A stretch of DNA of 64,000 bases, taken from contig NZ_FYBH01000114.1 of the NCBI RefSeq assembly GCF_900185595.1, forward strand, positions 1 through 64,000. Direction: 5' to 3'. The DNA is from Calothrix rhizosoleniae SC01 (GTDB lineage: Bacteria > Cyanobacteriota > Cyanobacteriia > Cyanobacteriales > Nostocaceae). Each line of letters begins with the position of its first letter. Position 1 is the stretch's first letter. The notes under the pieces were generated by a model that was given only the letters and a program-made list of their open reading frames with translations, made no database searches and was not told the DNA's origin. Both the position numbers and the translations under genes were made by a program. This document shows positions 57,079 through 64,000 of the stretch, piece after piece.

Positions 57079-58089
57079 GTGAAGCTATTGATTACTGGAG
57101 CATCAGGATTTTTGGGACAATATGTGGTTGTTAATGCTCTGCGTCGTGGATATGAAGTCAGGGCTGTTGTACGTCCCCATCAGGATATATCTTTGTTAAC
57201 CTGGTCTAACCACGATGCTGTTGAAATTGTCAAAGCAGATCTTGCTGTTGCTCCTGAGCTTGTTTCTACTGTCTCAGGAGTGGATTGTGTTATCCACTTG
57301 GTAGCATCCAAAAGTAGCGATTTTGTAAAAGCCTGTAAAGGAACTGTATTAACGACGCAAAATCTACTGAAAGCGATGGAATGTGCCCAGGTTATGAGGC
57401 TAATCTCTATTAGTAGCTTCTCCGTATATGACTATTCTCAAGTCTCAGATGGGAATACTCTGGATGAGTCATGTCCAATAGAGACTTCTCCTAGCACACG
57501 TGATGCTTATGCTCAAACAAAATTAATGCAAGAACAGCTTGTTCGTGAATTTGCATCTCTCCCCCATAGTGCTGTGACAATTCTGCGACCGGGAATGATT
57601 TATGGGCGAGAAGTACTCTGGAATGCTTGTCATGGGGCTGGGTTTGGCCCGCTTTGGTTATTGATTGGAGCTTCGGGAATAATGCCAGTCACCTATGTGG
57701 AAAATTGTGCTGATGCTATTGTCACAGCAGTGGAGGCGAAAGCAGCAGTGGATACAACCCTGAATATTGTGGATGATGAGCTTCCTACTCGCAAAAATTA
57801 TACTGACATACTAGTAAAGCATTCTCCAAATCCTCCCCAGATAGTACCAGTCAACTGGTTATTGCTGCGAGGGATTGCCCAAGTCTTCTGGTTTGTCAAT
57901 CAAAGAGTCTTGGGTGGAATGTTAAAGTTACCTGGTTTACTGATTCCACCTCGCCTTGATGCACGACTAAAACCCATGACTTATTCTAATCAAAAAGCCA
58001 AGGAAATTCTGAATTGGCATCCCCCCTATTCCTGGCAAGATACTCTGGAACGCATCTGGAATCACGAGATGGAATTAATCTCTGTTTGA
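57079..58089 (+). CDS. NAD-dependent epimerase/dehydratase (extended SDR)
   Basis: 336 residues. The Rossmann motif is GASGFLGQYVV (GxxGxxG) and the catalytic YxxxK is AYAQTKLMQE, with the Ser in ISISSFSVYDY. The C-terminal part has RPGMIYGRE. It belongs to the extended SDR group that modifies nucleotide sugars, or a related cholesterol-type subgroup. Start GTG at 57079, preceded by CAGGAG. It is one of two sugar-modifying enzymes at the end of the cluster. Confidence 0.8.
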   Translation: MKLLITGASGFLGQYVVVNALRRGYEVRAVVRPHQDISLLTWSNHDAVEIVKADLAVAPELVSTVSGVDCVIHLVASKSSDFVKACKGTVLTTQNLLKAMECAQVMRLISISSFSVYDYSQVSDGNTLDESCPIETSPSTRDAYAQTKLMQEQLVREFASLPHSAVTILRPGMIYGREVLWNACHGAGFGPLWLLIGASGIMPVTYVENCADAIVTAVEAKAAVDTTLNIVDDELPTRKNYTDILVKHSPNPPQIVPVNWLLLRGIAQVFWFVNQRVLGGMLKLPGLLIPPRLDARLKPMTYSNQKAKEILNWHPPYSWQDTLERIWNHEMELISV

Positions 58090-58183
58090 ACTGATAAAGA
58101 TCCTGACTATTTAAATTTATCTACCTCAATTCTCTTTTAATGACTGTACTAAATTTTTGATATCTATATTGACAATAATTTAT

Positions 58184-59314
58184 ATGAAAATTGCTATCGT
58201 TGGTTGTGGTTTTGTTGCTGACTATTACATGAGTACATTGCCACTTTATCCCCAATTAGAGTTGGTTGGAGTCACAGATAAAAATAAAGACCGTCAACAT
58301 CAGTTTGCTACATATTATTCAATTCCGACTTATGATTCTCTGGAAGAACTGTTGGCGGATTCCCAAGTGAAGATTGTTGTCAATTTGACTGATCCTAGAA
58401 GTCATTATCAGGTGTCAAAGTCTTGCTTGGAGGCTGGTAAACATGTGTATTCTGAAAAGCCTTTAGCTATGACGATTCCTGAAGCAAAGGATTTAGTTCA
58501 GATAGCTGAAAATCGAGGGCTACAAATCTCATCTGCTCCTTGCAGCCTGCTGGGAGAAACGGCACAGACTGTGTGGAAGGCCCTGAGAGAAAATATGGTG
58601 GGTCCAGTACGCCTAGTGTATGCCGAAATGGATGATGGTATGGTTCATCAAATGCCTTATCAGAAATGGGTGAGTAAGTCAGGTAAGCCTTGGCCTTACG
58701 CAGACGAGTTTGAAGTAGGCTGTACAATCGAACATGCGGGCTACTACGTTAACTGGCTAACTGCATTTTTTGGTCCTGCCGAGACGGTGACATCATTTTC
58801 ATCCTGTCTGATTCCTAATAAGGAAACGGATGTTGAGTTAACACCTGCCGATACCCCTGATTTTTCTGTGGCTTGTATTAAATTTCAATCAGGGGTGGTG
58901 GCTCGTTTGACCTGTAGTATTGTGGCTCCCCATGATCACAAACTGAGCATTATTGGAGATAAAGGGATTTTAAGTATCCATGATTGCTGGGATTACAGTG
59001 ATTCAGTCTATATTCAACGACTAACGCGGATTGGTCGTAAGGTGTTTATGAACCCAATTAAGCAAAAATATCCACTAGTACGAAAGCCGCTCACATCTAA
59101 ATATACTCGCGGAGCCCAAAATATGGACTTTAGCCGAGGAATCGCAGAAATGGCTGCTGCAATCTTTGAGAATCGGCGTAGTCGGATGGCGGCTGATGTT
59201 TCATTACATAATAATGAGTTAGCGATCGCTATCCATAATGCATTCGAAGGAGGATGCTTTTATAAGCTGACAACCTCATTTGACGCTATTTTCCCTATGT
59301 ATTGGGCTAAGTAG
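58184..59314 (+). CDS. Gfo/Idh/MocA-family oxidoreductase
   Basis: 376 residues from the ATG at 58184 (the frame start at 58157 adds 9 residues with no support). The N-terminal Rossmann fold starts MKIAIVGCGFVADYYM; the family EKP motif is VYSEKPLAM. The beta-sheet C-domain has SVACIKFQSGVVARLTCSI. It oxidises or reduces a sugar or nucleotide-sugar with NAD(P). The last codons and TAG are at the start of a MITE-like element, so the C-terminus could have been altered by its insertion; the domain looks complete all the same. Confidence 0.85.
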   Translation: MKIAIVGCGFVADYYMSTLPLYPQLELVGVTDKNKDRQHQFATYYSIPTYDSLEELLADSQVKIVVNLTDPRSHYQVSKSCLEAGKHVYSEKPLAMTIPEAKDLVQIAENRGLQISSAPCSLLGETAQTVWKALRENMVGPVRLVYAEMDDGMVHQMPYQKWVSKSGKPWPYADEFEVGCTIEHAGYYVNWLTAFFGPAETVTSFSSCLIPNKETDVELTPADTPDFSVACIKFQSGVVARLTCSIVAPHDHKLSIIGDKGILSIHDCWDYSDSVYIQRLTRIGRKVFMNPIKQKYPLVRKPLTSKYTRGAQNMDFSRGIAEMAAAIFENRRSRMAADVSLHNNELAIAIHNAFEGGCFYKLTTSFDAIFPMYWAK

Positions 59315-59536
59315 GGTCTGCTGAATAACTGAAAAATATTGATTTATCAATGCTTTGAGGCTATTTTATTGGGAAATAAGTGCAAGGAAATTAGGATTTT
59401 AGGTTTAAAATCCTTGCATCTGTTATTTTTTCTGGCAAAAAGAATAGAAATAAAGAGGCACCGAACTACTCCCTACTCCCTACCCTCACCAAAGGACTTT
59501 TATGCCTAACGGCACGCTCCGCGAACAGCAAGCCCT
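59313..59536. mobile_element. MITE-like element with AGGGCTTGCTG ends
   Basis: Left end AGGGTCTGCTG (59313-59323) and right end CAGCAAGCCCT (59526-59536) match inverted at 9 of 11 positions. The element overlaps the TAG of the preceding gene. The interior has no gene; it carries a CTCCCTA repeat and ACGGCACGCTCCGCGAACAGC. The same end occurs, unpaired, at 13837-13847. Confidence 0.65.
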
Positions 59537-59605
59537 AAGTAATACATTTGTTGGTAACAGAAATATGAGAATCTCTGTTGGGATAATAAGCGATCGCTAC
59601 TATTT

Positions 59606-59983
59606 TCAAGACATAGACAAAGCGATCGCAAAACAGATAAATAATAAGCCTAACAGCAACAATAAAGTCTGATTGTGTCGTACCCAATTACGAAAAGTGA
59701 TACTAAAATTCTTGGCTTGAGTTAGTTGTTGTAATTCCAACTCATGTTCTGCAAAATTTTCATAGAGAGTACATTCCTGAGCATAGGGACGCTGAGGAAA
59801 ATTACAGCTATCATCATTGTGGTATGTACAGCTATCGCACAGATAGTCTACTCCATTGGCACGATGCAAAGGTATACCCGGATGTCCATATGCTTTTAAC
59901 TGGGTACCACAATAAGGACAGGTAACTGCCTGGGAATTTACGGGTTGATGACAGCGAGGACAGGTTGCAGTCTTCAAAGCCAC
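59606..59983 (-). CDS. Zinc-ribbon protein with C-terminal membrane anchor
   Basis: 125 residues. An N-terminal zinc ribbon, CPRC (8-11) and CPYC (22-25), is followed by a second cysteine group ([16 protein letters not shown], then QECTLY). A linker then leads to a single C-terminal TM helix ([18 protein letters not shown]). The tail-anchored form suggests a membrane-bound adaptor. Similar proteins occur in cyanobacteria without known role. It reads towards the MITE-like element. Next to the start on the other side there is the AGAAGGC array. Confidence 0.7.
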   Translation of the reverse strand: MALKTATCPRCHQPVNSQAVTCPYCGTQLKAYGHPGIPLHRANGVDYLCDSCTYHNDDSCNFPQRPYAQECTLYENFAEHELELQQLTQAKNFSITFRNWVRHNQTLLLLLGLLFICFAIALSMS

Positions 59984-60019
59984 TATGCTGATAAATGAAT
60001 GAATATAGCAATATTATCA

Positions 60020-60111
60020 CAGAAGGCAGAAGGCAGAAGGCAGAAGGCAGAAGGCAGAAGGCAGAAGGCAGAAGGCAGAAGGCAGAAGGCAGAAGGCAGG
60101 AGGCAGGAGAC
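60020..60111 (+). repeat. Heptamer tandem array CAGAAGG
   Basis: About 11 exact copies of CAGAAGG from 60020 to about 60098, then variants with GGAGGCAGGAGACAG. A 100-codon frame over it is only the repeat translated. The gap 59984-60355 holds this array, a CCCTGCTCC run at about 60165-60192 and no other feature. Confidence 0.9.
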
Positions 60112-60355
60112 AGTCCCGATGAAAAAAATTTTCACCATCAATTATCTAAGTAGAATTTTTCCTTCCCCCTGCTCCCTGCCCCCTGCTCCCCTGCTTAGAA
60201 GTCAGGAGGCAGGAGGAATGCCCTCTGTCTCTTGCAAAGCTGCCTGCTTCAACATTTATTCCCAGTTATTTATACCCTCTGTTGTAATACTACTAATATA
60301 AAACCGGTCATAACGGGTCAAAGATAAGGATAAAATATGAACTGAGGTCGATAAT

Positions 60356-60511
60356 TTATTGAAAATGCTTCATTTCGGCTTCTAATTGCCTAATTAGACC
60401 CATATCGCCTTTATCCCTTGCTACTTGCAACCGATGTTCGAGATTTTTTTGAATGTTCTGCTTATGAACCTCTCGCATATTGTTAACCACTTTTCCTCTT
60501 TTGGTATGCAT
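60356..60511 (-). CDS. 51-residue basic helical protein
   Basis: A short gene: ATG at 60511, TAA at 60356-60358, 51 codons. It starts MHTKRGKVVNNMREVHKQN and ends RQLEAEMKHFQ. The sequence is highly helical and charged, with an amphipathic heptad pattern in QVARDKGDMGLIRQLEAEM. The high quality of the frame, with no low-complexity and a charged pattern, supports a real small protein; short cyanobacterial proteins of this type are common and uncharacterised. It is divergent from the 60739 gene. Confidence 0.6.
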   Translation of the reverse strand: MHTKRGKVVNNMREVHKQNIQKNLEHRLQVARDKGDMGLIRQLEAEMKHFQ

Positions 60512-60738
60512 AATTGAAACCTTTAATATTTCGATTTATTTTCTGTATTTCCAAATTTATCGAATTTTTGTTACACAGGCTACAGTAAACATATAAACTT
60601 AATGTTATGCAATAAGCTAATTTATTTCTGTTCAATCAGGATTAGGTAAAGTGTGTTACAACCTCAAAGTATTCTGAAATGCCGGTAGGTAGCACCTGAT
60701 TGCGTAGTGCGATATTTGAGATTTTTTGGGTGATAAAT

Positions 60739-61527
60739 ATGGAACAGCAGCCAACACTAATAACTCTGCTGAGTGATTTTGGTAATAGTGATGAATATGT
60801 GGGTGTAATGAAAGGAATAATTGCCCAAATAAACGCCAGTACTAGGGTTATAGACATAAACCACCGAATCCCACCACAAAACATTGCTGCTGGACGATTT
60901 TGCTTAATGAATGCCTACCCTTATTTTCCCCCAGGAACCGTGCATGTGGCGGTGGTAGATCCGGGAGTGGGGGGAAAGCGGCGAGCGATCGCTGTAGAAT
61001 TAACATCGGGATTTTTGGTTGCACCAGATAATGGTTTATTAAGTGGAGTGCTGTCCCGTTATGATGCAATCACCGCAGTGGAACTGACAAATCATAAATA
61101 TTGGCATACTTCTACCCCTAGTAGTACTTTCCATGGTCGAGATATATTTGCACCAGTGGCAGCCCATCTTGCCAATGGGGTTGGAATTCAAGAATTAGGG
61201 ACAATAATTAATCCCGCAACATTGATGAGGTTAGAGTTAGTTGAATGTACTTACCAGTCTGACAGTATATTCGGATGCATCCAGTATATTGATCACTTTG
61301 GTAATTTAGTCACCAATATTCCTGGGAGTTCCCTAGTAGATAAAAATTGGTATGTGCAACTAGGTGATTGGAAGATTAGTAATTATAAAACCTATGCAGA
61401 TGGGAGGATTGGGGAAGCGATCGCTTTAATTGGTAGCCATAATTGGGTGGAAATTGCTGTCAACAGTGGTAATGCACAATTGCAATTGCAGATGAAAGTA
61501 GGAAGCGAGATTACAGTTCAATGGTGA
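60739..61527 (+). CDS. SAM hydroxide adenosyltransferase (DUF62 family)
   Basis: 262 residues from the ATG at 60739; the 13 residues in front in the longer frame are unlike the family. Motifs: ITLLSDFGNSDEYVGVMKG, VVDPGVGGKRRAIAV, FHGRDIFAPVAAHLA and YIDHFGNLVTNIP, all diagnostic of the fluorinase/chlorinase superfamily (DUF62). Most members are hydrolases that convert S-adenosylmethionine plus water to adenosine and methionine. Halogenase activity is unlikely but not excluded. Single gene. Confidence 0.9.
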   Translation: MEQQPTLITLLSDFGNSDEYVGVMKGIIAQINASTRVIDINHRIPPQNIAAGRFCLMNAYPYFPPGTVHVAVVDPGVGGKRRAIAVELTSGFLVAPDNGLLSGVLSRYDAITAVELTNHKYWHTSTPSSTFHGRDIFAPVAAHLANGVGIQELGTIINPATLMRLELVECTYQSDSIFGCIQYIDHFGNLVTNIPGSSLVDKNWYVQLGDWKISNYKTYADGRIGEAIALIGSHNWVEIAVNSGNAQLQLQMKVGSEITVQW

Positions 61528-61711
61528 CTAGCTTGAAAATAGGGGTTAGGTGTTAAGGGTTGGGGGACAGGGAAGAGGTATTTTCATCTTTGGTTGTGAG
61601 TAAAATTGCCCATGAAAGATTGTCTTGAAAATAGTTAGGAACTAGGAAACATACCATTTCTTTATCAAGATGCGCCAAATTCTGTAAACCAAATTATTGG
61701 TGTTGCACATA

Positions 61712-61944
61712 TATAGCACTACGCTTTTAGGTTAGGACATAAGTAGTTAAACATAATTAATTACACAATGTCATTGCGAGTGTAACGGAGTGAAACGAAG
61801 CAATCACAAGGGTTAGGATAACTTCGCGTAGTTCGTAATAATGATAAATATTTTTGTTTGATTACTTATTTTCAGACTAAAAGCTTTATTTTTCATGGAT
61901 TCTCGAAATTCAAGAATGTTCTAACGTGCTTTGGTAGTGCTATA
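61712..61944 (-). repeat. TATAGC-family element, copy 5, carrying the 131-bp module
   Basis: 233 bp, ends TATAGCACTAC (61712-61722) and GTAGTGCTATA (61934-61944). GTTCTAACGTGCTTTGGTAG at the right end is the inverse of the left part of copy 2. The middle (61738-61869) is the inverted copy of the module at 27962-28092, with about 90% identity by eye. It fills part of the 894-bp gap 61528-62421. Confidence 0.8.
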
Positions 61945-62037
61945 GAAGTATTCTTGAAGTATTTCTGGGAATACTAAAACTATCTTTCTAGATGAAGAAC
62001 AACCCCGATTTTGTGGGACAAAGATAGAGAAAGTAGT

Positions 62038-62170
62038 ATGAAACTCCAGCATAATCAACCTCTATGGCGTATTTTGCTATAGCTCTTGGTCTTCTAATGG
62101 TTCTGACTCTGGAAGTTTTGGTGGTAGTGATTTTGGTGGTGGTGACAGTGGCGGGGGTGATAGCTGGTAA
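62038..62170 (+). pseudogene. Possible remnant of a Gly/Ser-rich-tailed secreted protein
   Basis: An ATG at 62038 opens MKLQHNQPLWRILL and stops. In the second frame the next 40 codons read SSNGSDSGSFGGSDFGGG, then DSGGGDSW and TAA. Such Gly/Ser/Asp tails ending in SW are the typical C-terminus of TPM-type membrane proteins. The two pieces, out of frame and with no body between them, look like a gene from which the middle was lost. The 85-codon frame over the same bases is a shadow. Confidence 0.35.
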
Positions 62171-62421
62171 TCACACCTCAAATTTTGTCAAAGACGTTTC
62201 ATCATTACACTCAAATACAAAATCATGGGTTATGAATAAAAGAATTTATGAATATAAATTAAGTAATTACTCGTACTATATACAGTCTACATTGCTCCAT
62301 AATTGTAGTAATGGTCAGTAACAGTCAGGTTGCAAATTTAATAAATAAAGTTACCTAGCTAATAAAGTCCTTTTCACTCCCAAATCTTTGAGATATAACA
62401 ACATAATTTAATTAATATTTT

Positions 62422-63366
62422 ATGAGTAATTCTGTGACTGAAATTAATAATATTCATACTCAAATGATGAGAATGGCGAAATCTAAGAAACCAAAAATTT
62501 TGGTAGTTGATGATGAAATAGATAACCTCGATCTGTTGTATCGCACTTTTCGCCGAGAGTTCCACGTTTTAAAAGCTCATAGTGGGATGGAAGCTCTGGA
62601 GATTTTGGCAGAAGAAGGGGAAGTTGCTGTGATTATCTCCGATCAAAGAATGCCGGAAATGAAAGGAACAGAGTTTCTTCGCAAGACTTTACCTCAATTC
62701 CCCAATACTGTGAGAATTATTCTTACGGGTTTCACTGATATTGAAGACCTTGTAGATGCCATTAATGCAGGGCAAGTTTACAAATATATCACCAAGCCCT
62801 GGGATCCAGATGAATTAAAGCTGCTGGTAGATAGAGCAGTGGAAACTTATGATTTGCTCAAACAACGTACTGAAGAGCTAGAACGAGCTCATGCACAAAT
62901 GGCGTTGTTAGCTGTATTAGTACAGGTAGCTCAACAAAATGAAGATATACAAACTACCTTGAATCAGATTGCTACAGCATTCAGGCAAAATTTCACTGCT
63001 GATAAATGTATTTTACAAATGCTAGAAAATGGCGCTCTAATTGCTCAACAGGGTACTTGTAGTAATGAAGGAAATATAGAAAACTGGTTAGCTCAAGATC
63101 CTCTCGCCCAAAACGCAATCGCCACTGGGCAAATTCAAGTATCAGCAAATGTATCCAAAGACAAAAACTTAGCAAGTGTCTCTCACTATGCTGATACTGG
63201 TATAAAAGCACATTTAGTTACCCCCATTACTTATGCTGGTAAAGCGATCGCTATTCTTTCTTTACAATGGAAGCATACCCATGATTTACCAGAAGATGAA
63301 TTGAAGCTAATTCATCTATCAGCCCAATTAGTGGCTATTGCTCTCACTTGTAGCTGTAAGTTTTGA
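62422..63366 (+). CDS. Response regulator with C-terminal GAF-like domain
   Basis: 314 residues. The receiver (24-145) has the acidic pair Asp30-Asp31, the phospho-acceptor Asp74 in VIISDQRMPEMKG and the Lys in YITKPWDPDEL. A coiled coil (EELERAHAQMALLAVLVQVA) links it to a GAF-like domain at about 165-310. There is no DNA-binding or catalytic output domain, so it probably acts by protein contact or by ligand sensing. Receivers of this kind (RpfG-like opening DEIDNLDLLYRTFRREF) are common in cyanobacteria. No cognate kinase is adjacent. The menG/ubiE gene follows 86 bp later. Confidence 0.85.
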   Translation: MSNSVTEINNIHTQMMRMAKSKKPKILVVDDEIDNLDLLYRTFRREFHVLKAHSGMEALEILAEEGEVAVIISDQRMPEMKGTEFLRKTLPQFPNTVRIILTGFTDIEDLVDAINAGQVYKYITKPWDPDELKLLVDRAVETYDLLKQRTEELERAHAQMALLAVLVQVAQQNEDIQTTLNQIATAFRQNFTADKCILQMLENGALIAQQGTCSNEGNIENWLAQDPLAQNAIATGQIQVSANVSKDKNLASVSHYADTGIKAHLVTPITYAGKAIAILSLQWKHTHDLPEDELKLIHLSAQLVAIALTCSCKF

Positions 63367-63452
63367 GGTTAGAGTCTAATAGTCATTAATGCTTGACTCT
63401 TTGAGACAATCCCTTGAGGATAAAATAATGACTAATCACTTACTCACAGCTA

Positions 63453-64000
63453 ATGTCTGACGAAATACGCGCTATTTTTGACCAAATTGCTCCCATTTAC
63501 GATCGCTTAAATGATTGGTTAAGTTTGGGACAACACCGGATTTGGAAGGAAATGACGGTGAAATGGAGTGGTGCTAAACTAGGGGGTATCTGCCTCGATT
63601 TGTGTTGTGGAAGCGGCGATTTAGCATTCCAATTAGCACAAAGGGTAGGGGAAACAGGACAAGTTTATGGAGTTGATTTTTCTTCTGCACAGTTAGCCAT
63701 CGCTAAACAACGTTCCCTAGACAAGTATCCTACTCCTCCCATTACTTGGATTGAAGCCGATGTCCTCCAGTTACCTTTTGATGACAATCGCTTCCATGCA
63801 GCCACTATGGGCTATGGATTAAGGAATGTTACTGATATTCCTCAAAGCATAAAAGAAATTCATCGCGTCCTCAAACCAGGAGCAAAAGCTGCTATCTTAG
63901 ATTTCCATCGTCCCCAAAATTCCCTAGCAATCGACTTTCAAAATTGGTACCTCAACAATCTTGTAGTTTCTATAGGTGATTGGATGGGAGCTCGGGAAGA
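63453..64000 (+). CDS. ubiE: Demethylmenaquinone/demethylphylloquinone methyltransferase, 5' part
   Basis: 182 codons from ATG 63453, cut off by the window end. It starts MSDEIRAIFDQIAPIYDRLN; SAM motif I is CLDLCCGSGDLAFQL; the UbiE signatures YGVDFSSAQLAIAK and ATMGYGLRNVTDIP are present. In cyanobacteria this enzyme (MenG) makes the last methylation of phylloquinone, the photosystem I electron carrier. About 50 residues are missing at the 3' side, judging from the normal 230. UbiE and MenG names are both used. Confidence 0.92.
   Translation, partial: MSDEIRAIFDQIAPIYDRLNDWLSLGQHRIWKEMTVKWSGAKLGGICLDLCCGSGDLAFQLAQRVGETGQVYGVDFSSAQLAIAKQRSLDKYPTPPITWIEADVLQLPFDDNRFHAATMGYGLRNVTDIPQSIKEIHRVLKPGAKAAILDFHRPQNSLAIDFQNWYLNNLVVSIGDWMGARE

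Noticed and set aside
59999-60301. 100-codon frame over the CAGAAGG array
   Set aside because: The residues simply translate the heptamer repeat (KAEGRRQ units).
60739-61527. Possible SAM-dependent halogenase (fluorinase/chlorinase)
   Set aside because: The residues match the general DUF62 hydrolase group, and nothing nearby suggests halogen chemistry.
62064-62321. 85-codon frame with a valine-rich start
   Set aside because: It is the out-of-frame reading of a Gly/Ser-rich coding remnant; the Val repeats come from GGTGGT runs.

Overview
The window is chromosomal DNA from a cyanobacterium, most likely a filamentous Nostocales-type species. The evidence is the rbcL-rbcX-rbcS operon with a nearby RuBisCO activase that carries a small-subunit-like tail, chlB, ndhD, the clock kinase SasA, ycf46 and ycf35 homologues, a 693-residue dynamin of the Nostoc punctiforme BDLP type, frequent GCGATCGC (HIP1) octamers, and many short intergenic repeats. 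Placement in Nostocales is inference, because no heterocyst gene lies in the window. I saw no rRNA, tRNA, CRISPR array, complete transposase gene or prophage.

Layout. 0.3-3.6 kb: mutT, sasA and an unrecognised secreted protein. 3.7-10.6 kb: a DNA phosphorothioation island with dndD and dndC on the minus strand, a divergent dndB, and a second DGQHR protein. No dndE, dndA or dndFGH is present. 11-19 kb: chlB, an aldo/keto reductase, a lipoprotein, a possible ribbon-helix-helix protein followed by ycf46 and ycf35, and thrB. 19-28 kb: a heme-oxygenase-like diiron protein, prmC, ndhD, several small cyanobacterial proteins, an IscA-type Fe-S protein and a large unknown protein. 28-32 kb: a futA-futB-futC ferric iron ABC operon. 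32.5-34.6 kb: panB and a beta-propeller protein. 35-41.7 kb: the carbon-fixation block rbcL-rbcX-rbcS and rca, mixed with an acetyltransferase, an SGNH hydrolase and two peroxiredoxins. 42-47 kb: a membrane-remodelling cluster with a dynamin-like GTPase ending in a DnaJ domain, a BDLP orthologue and a small coiled-coil/TM protein. 47.6-59.3 kb: a co-oriented exopolysaccharide cluster (polymerase, flippase, two glycosyltransferases, a GH9 glucanase, a HAD-membrane protein, and sugar-modifying epimerase and oxidoreductase genes). 59.6-64 kb: small proteins, an S-adenosylmethionine hydrolase-type enzyme, a response regulator and the 5' part of ubiE/menG.

Intergenic DNA is rich in mobile-looking short repeats. 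At least seven copies of a palindromic element with TATAGCRCTAC ends occur, some carrying nested modules. Two other MITE-like elements have clear inverted ends (56894-57045 and 59313-59536). There are also heptamer tandem repeats of CTCCCTA and CAGAAGG type. The items most worth follow-up are the dynamin-DnaJ fusion beside BDLP, the DndE-less Dnd island with two DGQHR proteins, and the TATAGC repeat family.
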